Positions 34,043 through 45,062 of a DNA stretch of 64,000 nt are shown in pieces. The DNA is taken from positions 649,108,468 through 649,172,467 of the forward strand of contig NC_081409.1 in NCBI RefSeq assembly GCF_030272615.1. Direction: 5' to 3'. The notes under the pieces are model-generated. The model saw only the letters and a list, made by a program, of their open reading frames with translations. It made no database searches and was not told where the DNA came from. Within the stretch, counting starts at the first letter, position 1. Every line of letters begins with the position of its first letter. A program made the position numbers and the translations under genes. Source of the stretch: Cryptomeria japonica (lineage: Eukaryota; Streptophyta; Pinopsida; Cupressales; Cupressaceae).

Positions 34043-34975
34043 CATACCACATCAAGTGGTTCAGAATGCTCTTCAATAACACTTAATATTTTGTCATGAT
34101 CTTCACTATCTAGTCTCCACTTTTGAGACTACCCTCGACGTGGAACTGTTTGAAGAATTAGGCCAACAACAATGACCAAGTGACTATACTGATATACCTT
34201 GTTGTCAATTTGGTATTCAGTGAAATGAATCCCATGTTGAACAATTTTACTTGTTTGAAATATGTCCCTTGCACTACAACTGATCCTGCATGTACATGTA
34301 TATAAGAAACGTGAGAAATTAAAAATTTCCATGTAAGCAATTTGTACATGTACATATTCAAATCAGAACTCAAACCTATGGGAAATGACATTCCATCACT
34401 TATCTCAGATTTTGATAACTTCTTTCTCTCTTTTGTGCAACACAATAAATAATAACTAACACCTTCTATATTTCCATCTTTTGCTATGACTGCAAATATA
34501 TCTCCTACAATTTGACACAAGTTAAATAAATTCTAAGTTATATGTCATTTTAAAGGAAATATTTACTTGTGTACGTCATGTATGTACCTTTTTTAATCAA
34601 TCCTGAAATATGATTGTAATCAATAGAAATCAAAGGAATGTCTTCAAAGTTTTTATCCTCATTTGAATCCTCGTATGTGTTAGAAACATCTAGTGGCACC
34701 ATTTTCCATTCACTAACATATCCAAGCTCTTGGTTCTTGCAATCAACATAGTTTTTGAAAATGCATTCAGAACAAAAAAATGAATAATCCCTAGTGTATA
34801 ATGTCCATGGGCGATTATCTATACTCATGACACAATGCAAAGATCTCGTCCTCTCCACACTCTTGCATCCATGCATTGATTTTCTATCCACATCTGCAAA
34901 ATGTACATGTGTACAAGAATGTACATGTAGATCAAGTTGTTAAATTGAAACATTTGAACTAGGAACATTTTTTAA

Positions 34976-35011
34976 TAAAATAAAATAAAATAAAATAAAA
35001 TAAAATAAAAT
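34976..35011. repeat. (TAAAA)n microsatellite in transposase intron 2
   Basis: Seven pentanucleotide units immediately inside the donor side of the second intron. Confidence 0.95.
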
Positions 35012-37087
35012 ACTAAAAGAGAACACGTACCGGTTATCTCCCAAAACACTCTATATGGAATGGGTTTGTATGTTCTCGATGATGATTCCCCAAGATAATT
35101 AGGTTGCTCAAAGTGTTTCTTACACCATTCAACAACATCATGTGCATCTTCTATACATTCTCTTGTGTACTTTATTTGATTCTTTCTTAGAGCATGTTTG
35201 ATACAAGCTCCTGCACCATCATGTTCACCCTTTCCATGACCACTCTCAAAAAAACTCCAAACATGTGGTATTTTGTCATTTCGATGATATCTACATAGTG
35301 CATAAAATGGCCTCAAAGATTTGAATTGTGTCGCACATCCATAAGACGAAACAAAATGTTTAACTATTGTTATGCCTCTATCTTTCAAATATTCAAAAAA
35401 CTTCTTAAAGCAATGTTGTACAAAAAGTGTGTCATGCTCCTTATCATCACTGATATAGAAGTGGTACTCTTTCTTAATGACACAATTTTCAAATGTACTA
35501 TCAACACCATCCAAATTCATCTGTGCATGTTGATAACACACATGCACCAAAATAGTGATTTTCTTTGAAAAGTAATACTCTGATTGAATCTCTTTTTGAT
35601 GTGCAAAAGAGTAATTCTCTATGAAGTCAACTACAAATAGAATAGTTCCAAATGGGAAAGTGTCTCTTAATCTTTTAAATTGTTTTTCTTTCCACTTGGC
35701 AAAAAAACCATGGCATATGTATGGTTTTATTAACTTACGAAAATTTTCCATAAATGTTCCAATAGGTATTTCCTCTTCTACATAATCTAGCCTTGTAGAT
35801 TCCTTTCCAAATTTTGTTTCAAATTTTGTGTACTTGTAACTCTTGCAATTTACCATCTTCCTCGTGTCAGTATCTTCATCTCTCAAAGGCAATTTAGCCA
35901 AGTCCCCGCATGTTCCACAAATTCCTCTTATGCATTTTATTTGACCAGTTGCATTATCATCTGATTTATCACATAAGATGGATTCTATGAATTGACATGT
36001 TCATTTAGGAGGAGCATTTTCAAAACCATCACTATCTTCTCTAATCTTTCGAAACACCTGATAGTACAAGTCAAATTTGATGTGATAATGACAACGACAA
36101 TTTTGAAAACTTTGTTTAACTTCACATAATATGGCCTTAACCGTTCAAACATGGTTTGTCCAATCTTTATATGAGGGTTTGTTTTAGTAAACAATACATA
36201 CAATTCATGTTTTGTTGTGTCTATCCAATGTTTTACATGGAGATCATAACGATCAGGACTAATCATTTGCTTGATAACATCTCTACTATTTGATGAAGGA
36301 CAAGTATTATCATTCCAAAAACTTGTCATAAAGTTCCTAACAACATCTTCAATTCTATCAGAATGAGGAGCTCTACACATAATTGCCCAATTCCCTTCTG
36401 AGGTGGTATCATCCAAAATCTTTCTCCTTTTAACATATTTAGATATTGTCCTTCTACTAAAACCAAACTCAGATGACAGTGAAGAGATTTGTCTTTTTTG
36501 AGGCAATCTTTCATTTACTAAAGATGTCAACATCACTCTTCTTGAAATGGTCTTATCTATTTTTCAATATTTTTTACCAATGTTCACCAAACCTTTCTTA
36601 ACATTCTCAACAATAGATTTTTGTAGCTGAGAAGTTTTCCTCTTTTGACTTGTTGTATCTATACCCAACAATTACATTGGATCTATTAAGTCTTTATGAG
36701 TAAGTACAATTGATAACAATTGAGCTTTTTCTAGTGTAGTATCAAGATTGTTGAAATGAGACATTATTTATTTTCCACTTTTATTCATTGACCTCCTTTT
36801 AGTATGTCTAGGTTCTTCACTGAGACGTTTCAACTCATCCACATCCATTTCAAGTAAATGATCTAAATTTTTATAAGAAATATTTCTCTTCACCTGTTTA
36901 GCTAGATCCACAATATTCTCATCCATATCAGTGGTAGGAGGTAAGGATCCTGACCCCTCTCCTTCAAAGGTCTCCATTGGTTCAACTTGGACAATCTCCT
37001 CCCTATGTTCATCAACTATATTGTGTTCTTCAACAGGTTCGTTTGCCTCGACTCTCACTTCAGAACTCCCTTCTTCTCGAGCTCATT

Positions 37088-38141
37088 CTGCACATAATTT
37101 AAGAGTTTGTGTAAGGTTCTTGAATTAATCAGAGATTATTCAATTAGGTTTAAGAATAGGGTTGAATTTGGCTTAAAGCTTTACATGTTAAAATTAGCCC
37201 GTTCAATTTGGTTTATTAAATTTAATTACTTTCAGGACCTTATTGTTATAACTCTAATTAAATTCCCTATTTAGGTTTAAAGTTCAATTTGTTCTCAGGT
37301 TAGGATTAAAGTTCAATCTCTAATTTTGAGCACTAATTTAACACATAAAATAAAATTTTGATAAATTAGAAATTCCAATTTTGAAAATTAAAAGTACAAA
37401 TATTTTGATGCATGCATACGATAAAGGTGACCTCATATTAATTTGTTATGGATCATAATGTAGGTGGACTATAATTTGTCACATCTGTGTATATTTAAGA
37501 CCTATTATTGCATAATAGACCTCCTAATCTGAAATGTTTTTGCATGTACGTGAAGTCATATAAATAGTTCACCTAAATTATTCAACATGTTTAATAGACC
37601 TTATAAATTTATGTCACATTTAAGACCTATAATCAATGTAATAGTCCTAATAGGCCTTATTATTAAAATCAATATGACCACATATGAAAAAACATTTCAC
37701 AATTAATATACTTAACTCCCCTTAAGACAGATATATTATGTGATATTAAAGGACCTATCACATGAAATTACTTGTACATGTAGATTAAATATTCAATATA
37801 TATAATTTAGAACCTAAAAATTATGACATAATAGGGCTTACTAATTTTATGACTTAATAGATCTTATCTATTATAAATGGACTTAATTATATAGGAGAAA
37901 AATGCAATTACACAACAAGCAAGTTGATGGAATTTGAAATTTGCAAATATACATGTATTATCTCAAATTAATTATGCTTTCCAATTAAAACAAGATTATT
38001 TTTAATCCTATTATTTCCAATTAATTTAATTAAGATTTTTAAATTAATTTTCATTAAAAATATTAGATAAAAAATATTGAACTAATTAATTGTTCGGCAA
38101 TACATATTAAATTAAATCAAAATAAAATTAAAAATACATAC
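37088..38141. other. First intron of the transposase gene
   Basis: A 1054-bp AT-rich intron between donor CAA|GTATG (38141) and acceptor GTGCAG (37088). It holds no gene. Scattered tacatgtag/catgtatt motifs resemble the dispersed gtacatgtac motif. Confidence 0.6.
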
Positions 38142-38300
38142 TTGCATCATGATATCTTTGTCTTCTTTGTTCTCGATATCTTTCTTCCGTTTCGGGAGAA
38201 TAATTCCTTGAAGTCTTATTTTGCCTTCTCTTCTTGTTCCCTATGCTTTTACAAAAATCCTTCAAATTATTGCCCTCAAAATAATTTTGAAATGTCTTCT

Positions 38301-39373
38301 CTCATCCAAAAAAGCAAATTATTTTAATCATTTGTGTGATAAAAAATGAAAAAAATTATGGACATTTATACGACTCCACAAATGAAAACAAAAAACAAAA
38401 AATGCGTCTGCTAGAGTTCGAACGAAACCTGACAGTTAAAAATGGCCGAGTTCATTCGAACATGACAGTTACAAAAAATTACAGGCCAAAATCAAGCCCA
38501 TTGGTTCAAGCGAATGGGGGTTCACTCGAACCCCTTATGGTTTGAGTGAACCCAATTCGCTCGAAGTATTGTTCATTTGAACCCTCCAATTAGAGGTTTC
38601 TCCCAAAAAATTTCAGAGTTCTAAAGAATTAATGACTTCGGAGCTCTGGTTCAAAGCACGAATGAAATAATCTTGATAACCCAAAATATTAGATGGTAGT
38701 ACTCGGAGCAAGCTTTCCAATGAGTATAATTTTTTTATATTTTGAATTTATTATGTTCTTGTTTTTTTAATTTTATGAAAAATTGGTTTTTCACTGAACA
38801 TGAACTTCTCTGTTCAACCCATTGGGAAAAATAAGAAACTAATTCAAAAAAATTCTGAAAAATATCTATGCCCCTGGTATTGATGTCTTCTTTCTAACAA
38901 AAATAAATAAATTGAATTTTGATTTATATAGAACAAGTTATGTATTCAAACGTAAACCTATGTCTGAATTATGACTAATCGGACTTCAAAAGTCTATAAA
39001 ATTAAAAATATTGAACATATCACTACAAAACCAAATGTAAGCTCTAGATATTGATGTTACAAACCAAAATTTGAAAGAATTGAGTTTTTATGATTTATAG
39101 AAAAAAAGTTATGAGTTTTGGGAGGCACATCACTCTTAAAAAATGTAGTTTGTTTGTAAAAAACTACTTTTCGAGGGAGATGGAAATTTTTTTTAAAAAT
39201 CCTTCAAAAAAATTTGAAAAAAATGTATATAGAATCTACAAACAAAATGATAGAAATCACTAATTTACATCATCTTCAAATTTTTAATAGTTTAAAAGTT
39301 ATAGTTCTCGGAAGTTGAAGATTATTTTAAAAATGTACATCTCAGTGTCAAAAGTGGCAAAAAAGTGGGAACC
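38301..39373. other. Right arm of the DNA transposon
   Basis: Noncoding. It contains the right subterminal motif cluster (38413-38586), then about 780 AT-rich bases to the terminal repeat. The start codon and promoter of the transposase should lie here; I cannot place them. Confidence 0.6.
38413..38586. repeat. Right subterminal motif cluster
   Basis: Copies of the same motif as at the left end: gagttcgaacgaa (38414), gagttcattcgaac (38448), ggttcaagcgaa (38502), ggttcactcgaacc (38519), tttgagtgaacc (38541), ttcgctcgaag (38556) and gttcatttgaacc (38571). The cluster is about 790 bp from the right end but only 60 bp from the left end. Confidence 0.8.
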
Positions 39374-40496
39374 ATTATTGTGAGTTGATCCAATTGGCAT
39401 GTGACACTCTGATATTTGATGATGATTTCATAGAATATCCTGAGTTCATGTCATTTTTATATAGGATAAAAGGGAAAGAAATCACAAAAAATGTCGATGA
39501 GGTCAATACCTCCAATGAAAGGCAATTATCAGTCACCTTAGAAAATAAAGTAGCACAAGAAATGGCTCTGATGACTCTTGAAAAGGGGAGGAAGCTTCTA
39601 AAGGATGCTGGTGTTTTGATTTTTCCTAGGTGGGATATGAATTCGGCCCTAATCTTTGACATTTTTCTCAATGATATTGGTGCCAAGCACAAATTATCTC
39701 CTGAGGGTGTGACCCAAGTGTACATGGGATCATATACAACCCCGACAAGCATGCCATGCAAATATGGTCACTATATCCTCCAACCAAAAATCATATGGTT
39801 ATTGATACTTAAAAGGACTTCAAGCACATTATGACCTTACAGGTTTGAGAGGCAGACCCCAAGATAACAACAGGTTTAGGGGTAAACATAGCCAAATTGA
39901 ACAAAGCACAGATTCAATTCTTAGTGAAAGAAAACCAATCAAATAAGCTTGAAATCATAAAAATGAGAACAGAGGTTGATTGACTTAGAGAAATGATGAA
40001 ACAGGGGGAGCCACAAAGATTGTTAATATGGGGTGAATCTTCCCAACCCTAAACTAAGGCCAATCAATTGAAGGAAGAAAACTACCAACTGCAAGCCTAG
40101 TTGAAGACAACGAAAAGTGAAACCATGTTAGCCCTGATTGAGAAAAGATTCACTAATATGATGACATGGATGGATAAATACTGGGATATATACAACAAGA
40201 ACCACACTGTCATAGAAGAACATGAGCAGTTGGATAAGCGACTACATGAGAAAATCCTGGAACTACAAAATAGGGATGAGAGGCACCCTAGTGATATACA
40301 AAACTGTGAAGATTTGATAAAGGCTCACAACAAATACCTAGAGGAGTTGAGAGGAGAAGGAGAAACCTTCCTTGATGGAAAAACGAATAGTATTCCTTCA
40401 TTTCACAGCAATAATGGAGAACAAAAGGAAAAGGTGTCTGAGACTTGTGACTGCCAGCATATACTTCAGAGTGCACTGAAAGCAACAAAAGACTAG
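39374..40496 (+). pseudogene. Unknown-family gene, C-terminal part (copy 1)
   Basis: Coding resumes after the transposon with ELIQLACDTL, then EYPEFMSFLYR, and KGRKLLKDAGVLIFPRWDMNSALIFD (first part near 39585-39640). This aligns with copy 2 at 62840-62550 (KQGRDMVAQAGVLILSKWDIADALVLD). A frame change near 39840-40100 is followed by a Glu/Lys-rich, probably coiled-coil C-terminus (KRFTNMMTWMDKYW, HEQLDKRLHEKILELQ) ending at 40496. That the two halves were one gene is inferred from alignment with copy 2, in which they are contiguous. Confidence 0.68.
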
Positions 40497-41834
40497 GATG
40501 TTGAAAAGGTGGCGGACTTCGTAGAGAGCATGGTTTTGATGGAAGTAGAAGCCTGAGACACCATCTACGATTGTGATACCAAATACAATGAGAAGTATCT
40601 AGCACATCTAACTAGTGTGCATTTGTGTTTAACTAAGTGATTAGTTGTTAGTTCTCTTTTGTTTTCAAAAGACTTGGATCAAAAGGCATGACCTTTTGAT
40701 ATGTTATATAATATTCGATGTAATCATTTGATAGGGGAGTTTTTTGGTAGGATAAAATAGATAAAAAAAAGTGAAGAACAGATTTTCTTTTTGTACTGAA
40801 GAAAAACACATTATTTTCAGATTAATACAAAGCTAGTTCCTTTATTTGCAAATGCTGTTATAGATTCTTTCATTTTGAAAATCAATTATATGTTATAATT
40901 GTCTATAATTGATGATTGCTACTCTAGATCTATGTGCAAAAAGGTTGTGTGTTATACTATTTTGGTGGCGGAAAAATAATGATTCATTTGCAAAGTTGCA
41001 TGCTCTTTAAAGGATGCAAGTAATAGAAAAATCCGTTAGAGGATTTGAGTTATGATGCACTTGCAAATCCAAGATGCATAAAAAAAGTATATAGAACTAA
41101 AGAAAAAGACAATAAGTTCTTGAATGAATAATTCAAAACACGAAGCAAAAAAGAACAAATGAATAGTTTAAACCATGAAGAAAAAAAGAAAGATAGAAGT
41201 AGTAGTAATATTATATCACTGGATACCAATTTGAATACTTGGTTCCTCCCCCTATTACTTAAAAGATAATACTATGCTCTAGATGTCGAAGGAAATTTGG
41301 TCATGTGCATTGACCGCTACAATTTGGAATGCAAAAGAGGGAATGTACCTGATAGTCCGCTATAATTTTAAGAACAAAGAGATTCTAAGGCACCGACAGG
41401 TTGCAATCGTAGCCTATGATGGCCATAATCCCTATTGCAGCAATAACGAGATGTGAGGTATCAGTTATAAAATTTGGATGAACTCAAAGAGACATTTACA
41501 AATTCAACCAACCCTTTATAATACCTAATTGAAAAACTTGATGCAATGGAAGTCCTTATATCGATAATGTCTGGCAAATAGTAAAAAATAAAACAATAAA
41601 TTCCATATAAACGTGGTTAGACTTAAAATGAAAAGGAAAATTTAAAAATGTTAAAGAAAATGTCAACTAATAAAAAAATTTACAAGGATGAGGCATACTC
41701 ATAACTTTTGCAGTCCCGCCATGGATATCAACGCTAGAAGCAACTCATACTATTAGTGTACATACAAGACAATATGTGATTTCATTATACCGAGAAACTT
41801 GTGGTGTTGTTGTTCATGTTGGCTCTGTTGGACC
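40497..41834. other. No recognisable gene
   Basis: About 1.3 kb of AT-rich sequence. The first part may be the 3' untranslated region of the gene to the left. I see no repeat or retroelement part in it. Confidence 0.5.
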
Positions 41835-42460
41835 CTACAATTTCCCCTCTTCAGTTGTTCTACCCTCTGCTCGCGATCTCGATGTATGCCTAGTCCTATA
41901 CTGAGGACGAGGACATTGAAGCGAAGGGGGGTCCTCTGCAATAATAATGAAATGGGTTAATTCAAAATATTTTTTATTATTGTTATAAGTATTTCATTAA
42001 TTTAAAGAACATAATTGTGGCACTCTTTACCTGATGGGGCCACATCATTTTGTCTAGCCTCAACCTCAACATGATGAACACCCTCTAGATACAATGGATT
42101 TGAAATACTAAAGGTTACATTAATGTTGAACACCAATTGAAATTAAATTTATTTAAAGGAATAATAGTGGTCCTCTTTACTTGATTGGGGAACATCACAT
42201 TCCTGACGTTGTGCACCCGGATCATGCTCCACTTGGTCACCACCGACTACATGCTCTAAAATATTAACCAAAAAGGTTAGATTAATTACTAGACTAATTA
42301 CAATTTAAGATGTTTAATTGTATTAATAATTACAAAAAAAAATTGAATAGCAACTGAATACCTCCACTATTGGGATGCACATTCGAACCTTCATGTGCAG
42401 GTCGTGTTTCATGATCAGCAGGCTGCATTCCAATGTCATGTGCATTGTTATCATTGCTTG
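41835..42460 (-). pseudogene. Last four exons of an unknown spliced gene
   Basis: Four short exons on the minus strand: 42460-42362 (99 nt), 42255-42181 (75), 42084-42031 (54) and 41935-41835 (stop TAG at 41835-41837). Donors read GAG|GTATTC, CAA|GTAAAG and CAG|GTAAAG. Acceptors are TTTTAG|, ATCTAG| and TTGCAG|. Every intron is phase 1 and the joined frame has no stop before the end. The peptide is His/Asp/Glu/Pro-rich (e.g. DHETRPAHEGSNVHPN) and ends in a basic tail (PQYRTRHTSRSRAEGRTTEEGKL, first residues). Upstream exons are cut off by the LTR of copia D at 42489. I do not recognise the family. It may be functional only elsewhere. Confidence 0.6.
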
Positions 42461-42488
42461 CTTATTTAAAACAGATATAGTCACTTTA

Positions 42489-43268
42489 TGTTGGAACTCT
42501 ATTGGCAAATGCACACTCCAATGATAAATTGTAGGTGATTGAAGGTATTGTCATTGATGGAAACCTTACAATCCTATGGCATCAACAGACACCAGCACAA
42601 GCACAGACACCAGCAGCGGCAACAACAAAGATGTTTACCGACACCATGGCCGACAAGATTTTATTATTGTATTTTGTATTTAATTGTAAAATCTTTTTGT
42701 AAGCTGACAAGGAAAATTGTATTAGGCCTCATATATAAGTATGAGATCATATAGGACATCTATAAAAGGAATATGCGAGATGGATAATATGTTTAAATAT
42801 TAAGGCAGATTGTGGAATAAGGTTTATGATTATAGAAAGAGCTTAAACCAATACTGAACTTGGCATAAAAAATGCTGAACCGAAGTAGTACATAACATTG
42901 GATTTACATAATCCACTTTTGTAAGTCAGTGAGACTTCCCTTTTTTGTACTTAAGCTATGAGCTTTAGGCAGTTGGCCTTCCTGTATGTGCAGGCCCCTA
43001 TTGTATCAGTAATATTCACTTATTGGCCAGTGAGCGAATATTGTGGGTCACAAATCCCACCGAGGTTTTTCACACACCGGGTTTCCTCATTAAAAATATT
43101 GTGTTATGGTGTGCTTTCTATGTTGTGGTTATTGTTCTTATTTATTGCATTAATTTTGGTTTACCGGTACACTATTTTGAGATACAATTAATTTAATAAG
43201 ATAAGAAATCCATTAACCAGTTAGATACTGATTCACCCCCCCTCTCAGTATCTTTGGGAATCCTAACA
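42489..43268 (+). repeat. 5' LTR of copia D
   Basis: 780 bp, TGTTGGAACTCTATTGG to GGAATCCTAACA. It includes cccaccgaggtttttcacac, also a feature of the other copia LTRs (cgtggtttttcccag). The 5 bp before it are cttta. Confidence 0.8.
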
Positions 43269-43270
43269 AT

Positions 43271-43282
43271 TTGTATCAAAGC
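43271..43282 (+). other. Primer-binding site of copia D
   Basis: TTGTATCAAAGC lies two bases after the LTR end. It matches the tRNA-Met site TGGTATCAGAGC at all but two positions; G-to-T and G-to-A changes account for the differences. Confidence 0.75.
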
Positions 43283-43339
43283 CTGCTCCTCTATTTTCAA
43301 AAGCCTAATAGCTTGAGGAATATTCTGACACCGATATAA

Positions 43340-44452
43340 ATGGATAATCTGAGAAAGCAACTGGAAACATCTCTTGCAGATTATGATGCAGAAAAGTTGA
43401 AAAATATAAACCTTGAAGATAATCTGAAGGCTACACAGGAAATCATTCAAGGACTTCAGGAGAATCTTACTATTACTAGGAACAAAAGAAGATAACTTCA
43501 TGAGAAGATACAGAGTGATGATGATGAAAAAGAGACTCTTAATGATCTGGTAAGCAAACTGAAACAAGAGAATATGTCTTTTAGAAGTGAGATGCAAGAC
43601 ATGACCATGAGATTTTGTAAAGACACTAAAAACGAAAAGAAGAATGAAGATGATTTGGCTAGAAGAATCAATGATGCTGCAAATGAAAATCTAAGACTCA
43701 GTCATGAGAATGATATGTTAAAAATAGATATGATTCACTTGGAACATGATAAAACTTAACTCATGAGATAGAAGGATTTATTGGAAAATAAGTTGGCTAC
43801 TGCAAATCAACACAAGGAGAAATTCAAGAAAAGTTCAGAAGAACTTGATGACATGCTAAAAAATCAGAAACCTAATGGAGACACTAATGGAATTGCCTTT
43901 GAAGTTGGTGAAAGCTCCAGCACTGCAAACAAACATGATCACAACAAACCAGTAAGACAACCTAATGCCTACAAATTTAATGGAAAATGCTTTAACTGTA
44001 ACAAGTATGGTCATAGAGTAAATCAGTGTAGATCTAGAAACTATCAGAACACCAATGCACCCACCGGTCAATGTTCTAAATGCAACAAACTTGGACATAA
44101 CTTAGAAAATTGCAGAATGAATGTAAGATGTTATGTTTGTGGAAGATTTGGACACTTATCTAATCAATGCAGAACACATACCGGCATAGGATATGGAAAA
44201 GCAATTCAAAAAAACAATGTGACTTGTTATGCTTGTAACAAGATTGGACATATTGCAAAATTTTGTAGAAGTAAGGCATCATTGACAAATAACAAAGGAC
44301 CCAGTTTGAAAGGTAAAGAAAAGTTTGAAGAAGTAAAGCAAGAATTTTTAAAACAATGGATTATAAAGTCAGATATGAATGTTAATGAAGCTATCCCTTC
44401 ACCGGTAGAACATAGTATCACTCCAGCGGTAGGAGATTCTTCATCTAACTAA
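43340..44452 (+). pseudogene. Coiled-coil protein with four CCHC zinc knuckles (gag-like)
   Basis: From ATG 43340 (MDNLRKQLETSLADYD) a 370-codon frame holds with three stops (near 43494, 43757 and 43769). The first 170 residues are Lys/Glu/Asn-rich heptad-like coiled coil. Then four CCHC knuckles: CFNCNKYGHRVNQC (near 43990), CSKCNKLGHNLENC (near 44073), CYVCGRFGHLSNQC (near 44132) and CYACNKIGHIAKFC (near 44228). A Lys-rich tail ends at 44452. Copia gag proteins usually have one knuckle after a capsid-like helical domain, which is missing here. RNA binding is the likely role. It follows the LTR and primer site by 57 bp, so it is the first ORF of the element. Confidence 0.82.
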
Positions 44453-44693
44453 AAAGAAACCTTTTGGGGGTATGGCAACAAATGTAAAACATGCTAGTTT
44501 GCCCTCAGTTGATGGTGAGAAGTTGAAATACTTCTTTACTGGCACATGAGTTAAGTTTTCACTTAACTGGCAGACATTAAATGTGGCAGTTGAAGGAAAT
44601 GACACTATAAAGCAAGTGTTTTGGCTCTTTTTTCATTCACCGAGCATTCAAATTTCCTGAGAGCATGAAAAATCCCGACCGAAGGCATCCACA
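44453..44693. other. Spacer between the two ORFs of copia D
   Basis: The preceding frame continues briefly after the stop (FGGMATNVKHASLPSVDGEKL), then is lost. No domain is visible. Confidence 0.4.
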
Positions 44694-45062
44694 ATGATAA
44701 GTGAAGCAAATCATTCAAGCACTCATACCAAAAGGCAAATTAAGGTATTTATAACAATGGCTTCCTCCTCTGCACATGAATTCATTGCAAACCCTATTGT
44801 AATTGAAGTTGTTAAGTGCCCTAGGCCCGTATTTAAAATCATTCCCAAAATTGCGAAGAAAGAGGATACCCCAGAAGAATTCTCACAAATACCCAAAGGA
44901 GTTGTATATGTCGAGGATCCTAGAATCTACATACATTGTCATATAGATGAACTAGGAGATGATGAGATTAAGAACATGTACAAGACTGTTATATGTGATG
45001 AAAATGGAAATGTTAAACCGAAACACAAGATAATTGTGTATACACGTAAAAACTGGCTATGA
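44694..45062 (+). pseudogene. Unknown ORF 2 of copia D, truncated by Tat-B
   Basis: An intact-looking frame starts at MISEANHSS (44694) or, more likely, at MASSSAHEFIANPIVIEVV (44757). It reads CPRPVFKIIPKIAKKE, YVEDPRIYIHCHIDELGDDE and ends KIIVYTRKNWL just as the Tat-B LTR begins at 45060. The stop is supplied by the LTR, so the true protein is longer. No relation to copia protease, integrase or RT. It may be a captured or lineage-specific protein. Confidence 0.5.

Larger units (their letters stand above)
32890..34128. other. AT-rich convergent intergenic region
   Basis: No gene between the 3' ends of the two convergent transposon genes. It holds a 25-bp repeat (about 33005-33195), many copies of gtacatgta(c) and the long TA run at 33964. 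Confidence 0.7.
34129..38300 (-). pseudogene. DDE-type transposase gene, five exons, decayed
   Basis: Exons on the minus strand: about 38300-38142, 37087-35031, 34893-34588, 34504-34376 and 34285-34129. All four introns are GT-AG and interrupt a codon after its first base, and the frame carries across each junction. Conserved parts: FWNDNTCPSSNSRDV (near 36310), DLHVKHWIDTTKHELY (near 36230), VVDFIENYSF (near 35630), ISDDKEHDT (near 35450), YGCATQFKSLRPF (near 35340), ESGHGKGEHDGAGACIKH (near 35240) and VYQYSHLV (last exon). The second acidic residue is expected in SDGC but reads SYGC. Three or four stops (first codons of exon 2, 36770, 36675, 36570) and two frameshifts also inactivate it. 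Family: cut-and-paste transposase, possibly Sola. Confidence 0.8.
28063..39373. mobile_element. Two-gene DNA transposon (11.3 kb)
   Basis: Left terminus GGTTCCCACTTTTGCCA (28063) and right terminus TGGCAAAAAAGTGGGAACC (ending 39373) are inverted copies with two extra A's on the right. The element splits an otherwise alignable gene. Inside are a spliced transposase gene (minus, 34129-38300) and a spliced second gene (plus, 30923-32889), convergent, as in MuDR-type autonomous elements. Both flanks contain clusters of a ttcgagcgaac-type motif. I could not define a target duplication (agct on the left, atta on the right), so ends are good to about 15 bp. The superfamily is uncertain; Sola is my first guess from the transposase. 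Confidence 0.72.
42489..45059 (+). mobile_element. Copia-like element D, 5' part, gag-type ORF with four zinc knuckles
   Basis: A 5' LTR (42489-43268), a degenerate tRNA-Met primer site and two ORFs are followed by the LTR of Tat-B at 45060, which interrupts the element. No protease, integrase or RT is seen, and no 3' LTR lies in the window. The LTR ends with the gattcaccccccctctcagta block typical of the copia LTRs in this window. Confidence 0.78.

Noticed and set aside
35326-35568. Plus-strand ORF opposite the transposase.
   Set aside because: It is an antisense shadow of the conserved transposase core exon.
28030-39405. Longer terminal inverted repeat including caattggg..attcacaa outside GGTTCCCAC.
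   Set aside because: About 17 of 23 bases match, but this lies in sequence that aligns as coding in the unknown gene on both sides. Part of it (ccaattgg) is self-palindromic. I kept the shorter terminus.
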